Assembly: GCF_000255115.2 (NCBI RefSeq)
Contig: NC_018068.1
Coordinates: 3,567,977-3,631,976 of the forward strand
DNA from: Desulfosporosinus acidiphilus SJ4
GTDB lineage: Bacteria > Bacillota > Desulfitobacteriia > Desulfitobacteriales > Desulfitobacteriaceae
Direction: 5' to 3'
DNA: 64,000 nucleotides
The notes beneath the pieces were generated by a model, which had not been told where the DNA came from, made no database searches, and saw nothing but the letters and a program-made list of their open reading frames with translations. Position 1 is the stretch's first letter. Every line of letters begins with the position of its first letter. Made by a program: the position numbers and the translations under genes. Shown piece after piece: positions 7,027 through 15,116 of this stretch.

Positions 7027-7486
7027 GTTTTCCTATAAAACCTCTTTTTCTGTATTTTTCCAAGAGAAAGGCGGTTAAAAACAATAGAATCACTTGAGGT
7101 TCAAATATTAAAATTCGGGGAATTAAATTCGTCATTAGAGTATCTGGATCAATATTAAATATTTTTATTAGCGTTGAGACACAAACTAATTCATAACCAA
7201 TAAGTATCAAAAAGCCTAGCGTACTTCCTAAAAAGGAAATTGCAATGTCTCCTTTAGCCCAAAAGACTAAGAATAAAAATAATAAAATAATTAAAATGAT
7301 AGTATGTAAACCAAAAGGGACAGGAAGCTTCCTTACTAAATAGGCTGCTATTGCTAAACAAGTTCCAATAGTAACTATTTTAGGCCATTTCATTTTGGCA
7401 TTCGCAATAGTAAAAGCTAACACTGTAAGAGCAATTTGCTCCGGGATTCCTTGAAATATCAAGCTGATAAAAGGCATTGAGTTCAA
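7013..7486 (-). CDS. Multi-pass membrane protein of the agr-like operon
   Basis: 157 residues, almost all hydrophobic, with about five membrane segments and a short basic C-terminus (EKYRKRGFIGKHESF). I do not recognise a named family. It starts with TTG (7486), seven bases after a GGGGG ribosome site, and its end overlaps agrB. Position and membrane topology suggest a part in peptide export or perception, for example a stand-alone version of the transmembrane sensor that AgrC kinases normally carry fused; this is speculation from context. Confidence 0.75.
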   Translation of the reverse strand: MNSMPFISLIFQGIPEQIALTVLAFTIANAKMKWPKIVTIGTCLAIAAYLVRKLPVPFGLHTIILIILLFLFLVFWAKGDIAISFLGSTLGFLILIGYELVCVSTLIKIFNIDPDTLMTNLIPRILIFEPQVILLFLTAFLLEKYRKRGFIGKHESF

Positions 7487-7597
7487 TTTTAATCCCCCTG
7501 AATTTTCAAACTACTTATATTTTAATAATAGTTCTATAAATATGACAATATTCCTGCTAATAATTTTGTGAATTTACTATAATATTCAATAACTATT

Positions 7598-7800
7598 ACC
7601 CGCTTACGAACGATTCTCCAGTTCTTCCCCGCTTTCGACTTCGGATTCCAACGCAGCGTATCCAATGAACAGATGCTAAGGTTGTCCGATATGACTTGGG
7701 TGAGCAAGCGTTCAACATTTGTTTCCTGGGACCACCCGGTATTGGGAATTATGCATTTGGCTATATCCTTAGAGGTACAGGCTTTAAACCTAGGTTAGGT
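7598..7800 (+). pseudogene. IS21-type IstB ATPase remnant
   Basis: Plus-strand fragments of an IstB helper ATPase occur in alternating frames: FFPAFDFGFQRSVSNEQMLR then LSDMTWV, next EQAFNICFLGPPGIG in a second frame (degenerate Walker A, the GKT replaced), then IMHLAISLEVQALNLG back in the first frame. At least two frameshifts and loss of the P-loop Lys make it non-functional. Nothing of istA is recognised beside it. The rest of 7487-7839 holds no other gene. Confidence 0.7.
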
Positions 7801-7839
7801 TTGCTTATAGTTCAAAGACCATCGATATCTTTATTTCTT

Positions 7840-9135
7840 TCAAATCTTACTAGAACCCTGAATAACATCAACATCTTTACGTTTATACGATTTATACATC
7901 AAAGTATAGAGTAGACCAGAACAAAAAATTATTATTGCTCCTAAATCACCTACATGTTGAGGACCAACCCTACTCGTTAACAACCCAACGAGCACCATGG
8001 ATATTCCAAGAAGGGTTGCTTTCAGGGTTTCGGATACAGAAAAAACTCTTCCCTGTATCACATTTGGCGTTAAGGAAGCGATAATCGTCAGTTCAATAGC
8101 ATTACTTAACGCACTTGCATAGCCTACGCCTATGAGCCCAAGCATCGCTCCACTAAGGTTCGGACTATTGACAAAAAAGATCTGAAACAATGCATCAAGG
8201 ACTAAGGTTAAGCCCACAGTTGCTTGCATTCGTTTATAGTTTCCTTTAAACAAACGCTCTGTTGTAAAACTACCCACTATGGTTCCGACCCCCAACGAAG
8301 CATACAGAAGCCCTAACCCCTTGCTCCCTCCACCAAATACCTGATCCACCATGACAGAAATTAAAACATTGATGGCCCCCCCTCCGATCGCCCCACCCAT
8401 GAAGAGATAAACAACGAATGCAACAGGTTTATTCCGAGTAATTCCGTATACACCGATTTTAAAGGATGCCCAATAACTGACGATTAGCTTCGTAACATCA
8501 ACATTTGCATTTTTACTCTTAGCGATAGGCATAACGGAATCCCTATATTGAGCAAATTCACTACGAGCGCCTTTTACAAGAAAGAAAGCTGAAAAGATAA
8601 AGGAGAACGCATTGAACACAAAGGCAATCGAAACGCCAAACTCCGCAATAGTAATTCCAGCCAAGCTAAATCCCAAAATCATGGCAATGCCATTAAGCCC
8701 AGTCGTAATAGAACTGGCAATGCCGATATTTTCTTTCTTAACTATGCTCGAAAGATATGCCGAGCGGGCAGGACCATAAAAAGCTGAAAAGAATACGAGA
8801 GTTGTGCTTAATACATAGACAAGCCATATATCTTCCATACGCAAAACAAATAAAAAACCGAGGGCCAAAACGGAGCGAATAAGGTCACAAGCAATCATCA
8901 CCTGTGTCCTACGCAATCGGTCACTTAGAACCCCCCCGATCGGACCCGCGATGAGGTATGGAATCACGCGCATCGCCAAGGTCACTCCCACAGCAAGAGA
9001 AGAATGAGTTAGAGTTAGAACTAACGTTATGACAGCAATACTATTAAACCAATCTCCCAATGAACTGACAAACGCCGCGTAAATTATGCGTCGGAATAAT
9101 ATATTGTCACGGATAAAACCCACTTTTCCCCACAA
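7840..9135 (-). CDS. MFS exporter
   Basis: 431 residues with about twelve membrane segments of the major facilitator family, EntS/MFS_3-like: SLGDWFNSIAVITLVL near helix 1 and the cytoplasmic loop motif GGVLSDRLRRTQVM between helices 2 and 3. These proteins export small molecules (drugs, siderophores) with proton antiport; the substrate cannot be read from sequence. Start is TTG at 9135 with GAGG nine bases upstream. It lies four bases downstream of the ArsR-type regulator, so the two are co-transcribed and the exporter is probably the regulator's target. Confidence 0.85.
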   Translation of the reverse strand: MWGKVGFIRDNILFRRIIYAAFVSSLGDWFNSIAVITLVLTLTHSSLAVGVTLAMRVIPYLIAGPIGGVLSDRLRRTQVMIACDLIRSVLALGFLFVLRMEDIWLVYVLSTTLVFFSAFYGPARSAYLSSIVKKENIGIASSITTGLNGIAMILGFSLAGITIAEFGVSIAFVFNAFSFIFSAFFLVKGARSEFAQYRDSVMPIAKSKNANVDVTKLIVSYWASFKIGVYGITRNKPVAFVVYLFMGGAIGGGAINVLISVMVDQVFGGGSKGLGLLYASLGVGTIVGSFTTERLFKGNYKRMQATVGLTLVLDALFQIFFVNSPNLSGAMLGLIGVGYASALSNAIELTIIASLTPNVIQGRVFSVSETLKATLLGISMVLVGLLTSRVGPQHVGDLGAIIIFCSGLLYTLMYKSYKRKDVDVIQGSSKI

Positions 9136-9139
9136 TGTC

Positions 9140-9748
9140 TTAATCCTCTCTTTTCCATAGTTCTGGAGGATTCATTTCATAGATCCCATTGTCTCGGTAC
9201 ATATATCGGTAGATAATGAACTCGCGCCGAATGGTTGCGTAATCAGGATAAAAGTTTTTAATGTGCTCGTTAATCTCTTTTTCCGAATACTTTCGCCCTA
9301 CCACTAATCCTTCTAACATCCGTTCCAAAACAAATCGTTTTTTCTTATGCTGAACAGGAATTTGTTTCAGTTTACCATCAGGTGTAAAGAAATTCCTGAG
9401 AACGCCATCACGTTCCTTTTCCAGACTATCTAAAATGCTTGCCTCCCATTCAATTTTCATGAGCCTATTGTTTGCTGGTTCAAGGATGACATTTATCGTT
9501 GCCTGAGCATCCTGTTGTAATGTCATTTCCTCCAAAGAAAAATAAATCGTGTTCTTCTCTCGTCTAGTTTTCACAAGACCTGCATCGCGAAGTCTTGCCA
9601 TGTGGTGAGTAATCGTCGAAGGGGTTATTCCAAGGCGTTCAGCAAGGGCCTGACCATGGTGAGGCTCCTTCGCCAAAATTGCCAGAATACGAATACGTGT
9701 AGGGTCAGATAATGCCTTGTGAAAATTAATAATTCGATTTAGTTGCAA
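9140..9748 (-). CDS. ArsR-family regulator with C-terminal DUF2087 domain
   Basis: 202 residues. The N-terminal winged helix reads KALSDPTRIRILAILAKEPH with recognition helix ITPSTITHHMARLRDAG and wing TRREKNTIYFSL, typical ArsR/SmtB. The C-terminal half (about 115-200: FVLERMLEGLVVGRKYSEKE, FYPDYATIRREFI) is the DUF2087 domain often fused to such regulators. No metal-binding CxC motif is present, so the ligand is unlikely to be arsenic-like. TTG start at 9748 with GGGAG about ten bases upstream. It probably represses itself and the MFS exporter through the palindrome at 9824-9835. Confidence 0.85.
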   Translation of the reverse strand: MQLNRIINFHKALSDPTRIRILAILAKEPHHGQALAERLGITPSTITHHMARLRDAGLVKTRREKNTIYFSLEEMTLQQDAQATINVILEPANNRLMKIEWEASILDSLEKERDGVLRNFFTPDGKLKQIPVQHKKKRFVLERMLEGLVVGRKYSEKEINEHIKNFYPDYATIRREFIIYRYMYRDNGIYEMNPPELWKRED

Positions 9749-9823
9749 TGGTTTATCACTCCCTTTTCTACAATCCCCGACAACACCCTATTTATAAGAA
9801 TTACCAAAAAGGATTTGACAAGT

Positions 9824-9861
9824 ATCTAATTAGATTGTAATCCAATTAGTATTGTTGTCAA
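9824..9861 (-). promoter_or_regulatory. Promoter and palindromic operator of the ArsR-MFS operon
   Basis: Minus-strand TTGACA (9856-9861), 16-base spacer, TACAAT (9834-9839). A perfect 12-bp palindrome ATCTAATTAGAT (9824-9835) overlaps the -10 edge and the expected start point, where bound ArsR would block polymerase. Confidence 0.65.
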
Positions 9862-10222
9862 GTTTCTGCCACTGTATTCCCACTCCTGTCCATTTTTGTC
9901 TATGCTCAGTGAAACATCATCACTCATCGATTTCAGCTATCGTCAATTACCATTATCTTAGCCTCAAACTCAAACCTACTCTAATGCTAGTTCCGGCAAT
10001 TGGCGGCGTTACATCGCTGCAGACATTACTCCCCCAAACGGGGACAGCTATGACAAAATTATGGCGATCACCTACAGCCCGATCGAAGTCCAGTAATGGT
10101 AAGCGATGGCAGGAGGTTACTTCACGACGCCAACATATCCACCACTTACAAAATTAAGACCTCACGGTTGACCATGCACATGCTTATTTTGCACTTACAA
10201 ATATCTTTTCTCTAATTAAAGA
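9862..10222. other. Gene-poor stretch upstream of the ArsR-MFS operon
   Basis: No complete gene. Apart from the short coding remnant at 9962-10096 nothing is recognised. The segment around 9855-9900 (TGTCAAGTTTCTGCCACT and on) looks like the end of an IS21-type element by memory only; with the istB remnant at 7.6-7.8 kb it could mean the ArsR-MFS pair lies between IS21 debris. Confidence 0.3.
9962..10096 (+). pseudogene. C-terminal coding remnant, unidentified
   Basis: Forty-four sense codons then TAA, reading PQTQTYSNASSGNWRRYIAA then DITPPNGDSYDKIMAITYSP. Composition is protein-like and unlike random intergenic DNA, but there is no start codon or ribosome site and a stop directly precedes it. 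I do not recognise the family. Confidence 0.3.
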
Positions 10223-10266
10223 AGCTTCCTTATGGGCAACAAGTTGTTCATGCCCATAAGGAAGCT
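10223..10266 (-). terminator. Intrinsic terminator after sigK
   Basis: Perfect 16-bp stem AGCTTCCTTATGGGCA/TGCCCATAAGGAAGCT with a 12-base loop, followed on the minus strand by TCTTTAATT. It lies 64 bases beyond the sigK stop. Confidence 0.8.
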
Positions 10267-10329
10267 CTTTTCTATCAATGCAGAGTTAAAGAAGTTCTAT
10301 CCTTCCCTTTCCAGTAAATCATTGCCATA

Positions 10330-11073
10330 TTATTTCGGATCAATCCTCTTCATCTCTTCCATCAGCTTTTGAATCGCCTTTTTTTCAATCCTTGACACAT
10401 AAGACCGTGAAATCTCAAGAACTTTAGCGATCTCACGCTGGGTCCGCTTAGGGCTGTTCATAAGCCCATAGCGCAATTGAAGCACCATCTTTTCTCTCTT
10501 GGTAAGCTTTTTAACGAGCTCCAATAACGCTTTCTGCTCCGAAGCATTTTCAACCCTGATAGAAATATCCTCTTCATTGGAACCTAAAACATCAATGAGA
10601 GAAATCTCATTCCCTTCTTTATCCATGCCAATGGGATCGTAAATAGATACCTCACCCCGGGATTTCTTCAAGGATCTCAGATGCATCAAGATCTCATTTT
10701 CAATGCACCGGGCCGCATAGGTGGCCAGCTTAGTCCCCTTCCCGGGATCAAAGGTGTTAATGCCTTTAATTAAACCAATCGTTCCGATGGAGATCAGATC
10801 ATCCCCATCCTCTCCCGTTCCGTCAAATTTTTTGACAAGATGAGCCACTAAGCGCAAATTGTGCTCAACCAAAGTATTACGCGCGTCCTCCACTTCAGGA
10901 GTTAGAGTAAACGGCTGGGCAGATTTGCTCTTGCTCAAAATTGCTAGATACCGAGCTTCTTCATGTTCACTTAAAGGCTGGGGAAAAGCATTGTTATTGA
11001 TATAGGAAACTAGCAGGGATACTCCCTTAAGCGCAGATAAGGCAATTGTAACCAACAAAAATTCAGCGAACAC
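10330..11073 (-). CDS. sigK: Sporulation sigma factor SigK (pro-sigma-K)
   Basis: 247 residues, uninterrupted. A hydrophobic pro-sequence (about 1-25) precedes NNAFPQPLSEHEEARYL, the conserved mature N-terminus. Region 2 carries EHNLRLVAHLVKKFDGTGED and DLISIGTIGLIKGINTFDPG, region 2.4 KLATYAARCIENEILMHLR, and region 4 LQLRYGL and REIAKVLEISRSYVSRIEKK. Sigma-K directs late mother-cell genes for spore coat and lysis, and the pro-peptide is normally removed by a membrane protease. No skin-type element splits the gene. GTG start with AAGGGG upstream. It follows the pilus cluster by about 100 bases on the same strand. Confidence 0.96.
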   Translation of the reverse strand: MFAEFLLVTIALSALKGVSLLVSYINNNAFPQPLSEHEEARYLAILSKSKSAQPFTLTPEVEDARNTLVEHNLRLVAHLVKKFDGTGEDGDDLISIGTIGLIKGINTFDPGKGTKLATYAARCIENEILMHLRSLKKSRGEVSIYDPIGMDKEGNEISLIDVLGSNEEDISIRVENASEQKALLELVKKLTKREKMVLQLRYGLMNSPKRTQREIAKVLEISRSYVSRIEKKAIQKLMEEMKRIDPK

Positions 11074-11170
11074 CCTCTCACCCCTTTCGAGCCATGTTCA
11101 TAACTATGCTCGAAAAAGGAGAATTGTGCTTTTCCACTGAATAATAAACTCTTTTAACAGATAAAACCTC

Positions 11171-11785
11171 TTAGGGGCTAAACATCTTTTCCGGAGAATC
11201 CACACCGATTGGGGAATTCATAAAGGTTGGTTTATCGCCGCCGGAAACGTTGGAATTTCCATTAAGGGCACTGGCCGTCAGTTTCAAATCCGCCCGCATA
11301 TTTCCTTGCGAACCGGAGAGATTCACACTTTTAACTGCAAGACGCTGTCCCGCTCCAAATTGCAAATCATGAATCATTGCCAGTAAATCCGCTGTTTTGC
11401 CCAAGCAGCTTAAGCTTATTCCCATCTCTTGATAGGCACCTTTGTTTTGGGCTTGATCGAAGGTAATTGACTGAGGATTTACTCCGTGTTGTTTGGCTAA
11501 GGTATAAAGGGCAACGATTATTTGCGGCTTATCCAGTCGATTAGGAAGTTTAGCTTTTAATTGCATGACTTCCTTCTCTAAGGTTTCAATGTTTTTTTGC
11601 AACCCGGTACTATCAGTTTTGTGCAATAATAATTCCTGATACTTATTTTGCAATGATTTTAGGCGTAAACTATCACTTTTAATGACCTCCCACTGGGGCA
11701 GAAATAGAAATTTTATGTACGAATAACAGAGGCCGAACATTATGATCACTAAAAGTATAATGGCTTGCAGCTTTTCCTTTTTCAT
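11171..11785 (-). CDS. pilO: Type IV pilus assembly protein PilO
   Basis: 204 residues: one N-terminal membrane segment (about 8-28), a coiled coil (about 40-80: LKSLQNKYQELLLHK, LEKEVMQLKAKLPNR) and a small alpha/beta C-terminal domain. This is the PilO layout; PilO pairs with PilN to form the periplasm-side (here wall-side) part of the alignment complex linking PilM to the pilus. It is the last gene of the pilM-pilN-pilO trio, with a 55-base gap after pilN. The C-terminal 30 residues are Gly/Ser/Pro-rich and disordered-looking. Confidence 0.8.
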   Translation of the reverse strand: MKKEKLQAIILLVIIMFGLCYSYIKFLFLPQWEVIKSDSLRLKSLQNKYQELLLHKTDSTGLQKNIETLEKEVMQLKAKLPNRLDKPQIIVALYTLAKQHGVNPQSITFDQAQNKGAYQEMGISLSCLGKTADLLAMIHDLQFGAGQRLAVKSVNLSGSQGNMRADLKLTASALNGNSNVSGGDKPTFMNSPIGVDSPEKMFSP

Positions 11786-11840
11786 CCTTTCTGCTCCTTG
11801 ACCCCTCCATCCAACCTGCTGAAGTTGACTGAAAGAGAAT

Positions 11841-12383
11841 CTACTTTAACAATAAATTAAGATTTAAACTTTGAACCTTATCCTGTAAAGAAACATTTTG
11901 CAGATTAACTTCCTGAAACATCCCTGAATCACGAAGGCTGACCCATAAACGGGCCACATCCACTGGGTTCGGAACACTTACGCTCAGGGCTACGCTATTT
12001 TCCTGTAGGGCAAACGAGTTGATAATTGTTCCAATCGGTAACATCCCCTTCAGCTTATCCAAAACAGACCCCGGATCATGAGTGCTTTTTTGGATAGTAT
12101 TCAACGTCTGTTGCTCTTCTTGAACTTCTTTTTTAAGAGCATTCATTTTGCTGACTTGGGTTGAAATCTCTCTAAGGGAGGAGATGTTCTCTTCAGCCTT
12201 GTTAATATCTCGTGCTAATTTATAATCCCAGAGCCAAGGAGTACTGCCTATAATTCCAAAGATCATGAGACCTACGATTCCCCAAATTACTGCTTGTGTT
12301 TTAAACTTTGAAGGGCCGTTTGATTCACGAGCCAGACTGGTAACCCAACGTTGGGCAAAATTGAATTCGTTTTTTTCTTTCAT
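11841..12383 (-). CDS. pilN: Type IV pilus assembly protein PilN
   Basis: 180 residues. A cytoplasmic N-terminus (FNFAQRWVTSLARES) is followed by a membrane segment (about 30-52), a coiled coil (about 55-105) and a C-terminal ferredoxin-like part. PilN's short N-terminus binds PilM, matching the gene immediately upstream, whose stop abuts this start with no gap. It heterodimerises with PilO. Confidence 0.82.
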   Translation of the reverse strand: MKEKNEFNFAQRWVTSLARESNGPSKFKTQAVIWGIVGLMIFGIIGSTPWLWDYKLARDINKAEENISSLREISTQVSKMNALKKEVQEEQQTLNTIQKSTHDPGSVLDKLKGMLPIGTIINSFALQENSVALSVSVPNPVDVARLWVSLRDSGMFQEVNLQNVSLQDKVQSLNLNLLLK

Positions 12384-13520
12384 TTAGCCCTCCCGCATGG
12401 CTATACCATAAAGACTGCCATATTTCATTCCGTATTTTTGAAATGTTTTCGTCCTACGGTTAAAACGAGGCCGCCAAGCATTGGGAAAACCCACCTGAGT
12501 ACTGATATCCAAATTAGATTGAAAAATTTCTTCCAAGTAGGGAAGATCCGAATATTCCCCTGTCAGATAAATAAAATCTAGAGTTTTACCAAAATGCCGG
12601 GCTGCAAAAAAACTAAAAAAGTTTGCCAAGGATTGCAAAACATTTTGTAACGCCGTCTCAATCTCCTTTTTGGCCCAAGCCTGCAGCTTAGCGGTTTGCA
12701 AATCATCGTCTGTTTCTTCTGGGTGTCCATTCTCATGCCCTACTGATAAAGAACTTAAAGCATTTTTCACTTGATCTAAGCCGTCCAACGAAACCTCTAT
12801 ATCTGAATACAAAAAAAACACTCCGTGCTCCAAGAGGATAAACTCCACACGCTCTGAATTCATATCTACAATGGCTAAATCCAAGGAAGTCTCCGTCTCA
12901 ACGTTAGCCTTGAGCAAATCCTTCGAAGTTAACTTTGAATAAAGCCTGGCCAAACTATCAGCAGCTAAATCCACCACTTTGGGTTGAATGCCAATTTCTC
13001 TCCACTCAGACCATAACCTTTCCCAGTGATACTTGGGAATAGCGGCCAGAAGAACCCGCTGGCGGAGTTCCCCCTCTTCGGAAAAACGTTCCAGCAAGCG
13101 ATAGTCGACAACGTAGTCCGAAATATTCAAAGTGAAGTACTGCTCCACTTGATCAGTTAAAAGCTTGTCCAAATCGTGGTTCGCCAGAAGCGGCAGAGTG
13201 ATCATTCGTGTAATCACCCCCGGACAAGAGATGGCAATACGAAGTTTATTGATAGGAACATGATTATTATGCAGCCACGTCTTAAGCAGGTCTGTTTTTG
13301 TTCCGCCCAACGGAAGCTTCACTTCGGGATCTTTTTCTTCAATAGATAAGTTCTTTTCTAAGCTTTCGCCCTCATCCCCTAAGGTTTTATATTCAATTGG
13401 CGCATGATATTCAGCTATATGAAGAATATCCAATTTTAATTTGCGGCGGGCGACTTTAGCGACAATCCAGCGGTCACCTCGTACAACTGCCAGCCATTGT
13501 TTCCGTATAAGCACTGTCAA
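12384..13520 (-). CDS. pilM: Type IV pilus assembly protein PilM (actin-like)
   Basis: 378 residues, no membrane segment. The N-terminal half follows the PilM/actin-ATPase fold: an early strand (WIVAKVARRKLKLDIL), ISCPGVITRMITLPLL, LDKLLTDQVEQYFTLN and YRLLERF, the segments used to bind PilN and nucleotide; later VDLAADSLARLY, LAIVDMNSERVEFILLE and FIYLTGEYSDLPYLEEIF. PilM is the cytoplasmic ring around the pilus motor. It lies between the large PilX-like gene (57-base gap) and pilN (no gap). Confidence 0.82.
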   Translation of the reverse strand: MTVLIRKQWLAVVRGDRWIVAKVARRKLKLDILHIAEYHAPIEYKTLGDEGESLEKNLSIEEKDPEVKLPLGGTKTDLLKTWLHNNHVPINKLRIAISCPGVITRMITLPLLANHDLDKLLTDQVEQYFTLNISDYVVDYRLLERFSEEGELRQRVLLAAIPKYHWERLWSEWREIGIQPKVVDLAADSLARLYSKLTSKDLLKANVETETSLDLAIVDMNSERVEFILLEHGVFFLYSDIEVSLDGLDQVKNALSSLSVGHENGHPEETDDDLQTAKLQAWAKKEIETALQNVLQSLANFFSFFAARHFGKTLDFIYLTGEYSDLPYLEEIFQSNLDISTQVGFPNAWRPRFNRRTKTFQKYGMKYGSLYGIAMREG

Positions 13521-13577
13521 TCCCCTTTTTAAGCTAATACTAGGTCATCTTTAAGGTTAGATCCTCTTATTGCATAT

Positions 13578-15101
13578 TTAATTGTTCAAAATAGTTTCTT
13601 TTTCCCATAAAAGCCCTTTGCCATTCGTTCCACCGGTACCGGAATTTGAGGCCGGCGGGTTAACCGTTATATATCCGTTCCCTACCTTTCCCCTATAAAT
13701 GGCTGTAATAGGAACAGTCTTAGGTATTGGGATCGAGATAGGTGTAGACTCACGAATCGTACCTGTGACAGCATCGGCAGATAGGCCTGTAGCAACATTG
13801 TGATCAACCGTCGCATAACTAGAATTAGAACTGCTCCAGGTTGCTGAATTTGTTACATCCTTTGTAGAACCATCAGAGTAAATGGCTTTCGCAGTATAGG
13901 TTTGTTTCTGGCCTACAGTGACAGAGGCCGTCATCGGGGATATCATCACTCCCAAAAGAACAGGGTCTGCAGGTTGCGAAGATAATAAATACCAGGCATT
14001 TGAAGTCCCCGGTATTTTATTTTTATTATAGTAATTCGCTCTATACCAATGTCCATTGTAAACGACGTCATTATAGGTGTTGTCGTCGCCGGGGTCATAA
14101 ATATTGAAAGATTTCCATTCAGTGGTTAATTGTTGCCAACTACTGTCTAATCCGGGCTGCTTGAAGTCCGCATTGCCGTTATCATGGGCTCGATAAAGTT
14201 CACCATTGTAAACAACGATATCCCCTGCGTTATAATCATTAGCGTTCGCCCAATCATTTGTCAGTTCTTGCCAAGGACTGCCTATTAAACCCGGTTGTTG
14301 ATTATAGGTGTACCACCTGGATCTAAATAACTGAGAATTATAGGTTACATAGTCTCCCGCAGCATGATAAACATTAAAATTCCGCCACTCGTAGGTTATC
14401 TCGTTCCAGGGATTATTTAATAGTCCCGGCTGTTGATTTTCGGACCAATTGCTCTGAGTCACTTTAAACTTCTTACCTTGGTAACAAACAATATTTACAG
14501 CATCAAGCTCATAGCGATTAAATGACCGCCATTTTATGGTGATCTCCTGCCAAACATCATCTCTTCCGGGTATTTCATTCTGATCCGCATACCAAAGATT
14601 ATAAAAATATCGCTTATTACCGTTGTCATCTATATAGGTTACATGCGTATTTGCGATAGAATAAACGGCCTTAGGATCCCAAAGGGGATAATTCAGGTTT
14701 AGATCCTCTTCTTGACAATCATCTCCACCGTTGCCACCATACCCATATTCCGCTTGTTTAACCCTTCGATCCTCAAGATACTCGCCGGTGCTTGTCACAG
14801 TAAAGGAAGTCGTTCCGTTAGTGACCGTAACCTTAAAGTCACCGCTTTGCCCGGGAGGTGTCAATGGCGGCAGTGTAAGAGTCCCTCCCTTCGCCAGAGT
14901 CCCATCCGCTATAGCCTTAAGTCCGGCGGCTATTCCGTACTGGATGCCCGCTTCAGCCAAATAATAAGCTTTTAGCCCCTTATCTTCCGAAGATTCATTT
15001 TTAGCTTGATAGATTATGGTCGTGAAAAATATTCCCGAAATAGCCAGCAAAACCATCACGATAATTACGGATGTCAGCAGGGCTGAACCTCTTTCTTGCA
15101 A
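13578..15101 (-). CDS. Large PilX-like minor pilin with five Trp/Pro-Gly binding modules and an Ig-like domain
   Basis: 507 residues. Residues 1-60 are a PilX-type N-terminus (RGSALLTSVIIVMVLLAISG, then GLKAYYLAEAGIQYGI), a membrane helix that would pack into the pilus. About 135-380 holds five repeats of roughly 48 residues with the scheme Y-x-x-G-D-x-V-x-Y-x-G-x-x-Y/F-x-x-x-W ... QPG ... W-x-x-(I/L)-T: for example DYVTYNSQLFRSRWYTYNQQ and DIVVYNGELYRAHDNGNADF. This resembles CBM5/12 chitin-binding modules. About 385-480 is a Big_2-type Ig-like domain (TASVTVGQKQTYTAKAIYSD). It probably sits at the pilus tip and binds polysaccharide. TTG start, GGAGG eight bases away. Confidence 0.8.
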   Translation of the reverse strand: MQERGSALLTSVIIVMVLLAISGIFFTTIIYQAKNESSEDKGLKAYYLAEAGIQYGIAAGLKAIADGTLAKGGTLTLPPLTPPGQSGDFKVTVTNGTTSFTVTSTGEYLEDRRVKQAEYGYGGNGGDDCQEEDLNLNYPLWDPKAVYSIANTHVTYIDDNGNKRYFYNLWYADQNEIPGRDDVWQEITIKWRSFNRYELDAVNIVCYQGKKFKVTQSNWSENQQPGLLNNPWNEITYEWRNFNVYHAAGDYVTYNSQLFRSRWYTYNQQPGLIGSPWQELTNDWANANDYNAGDIVVYNGELYRAHDNGNADFKQPGLDSSWQQLTTEWKSFNIYDPGDDNTYNDVVYNGHWYRANYYNKNKIPGTSNAWYLLSSQPADPVLLGVMISPMTASVTVGQKQTYTAKAIYSDGSTKDVTNSATWSSSNSSYATVDHNVATGLSADAVTGTIRESTPISIPIPKTVPITAIYRGKVGNGYITVNPPASNSGTGGTNGKGLLWEKETILNN

Positions 15102-15116
15102 AGCGTTCTCCTCCCC

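Noticed and set aside
9852-10157. Plus-strand 101-codon ORF in the ArsR upstream region
   Set aside because: Crosses a different, more protein-like frame (9962-10096), lacks a ribosome site and reads as low-complexity His/Ser.
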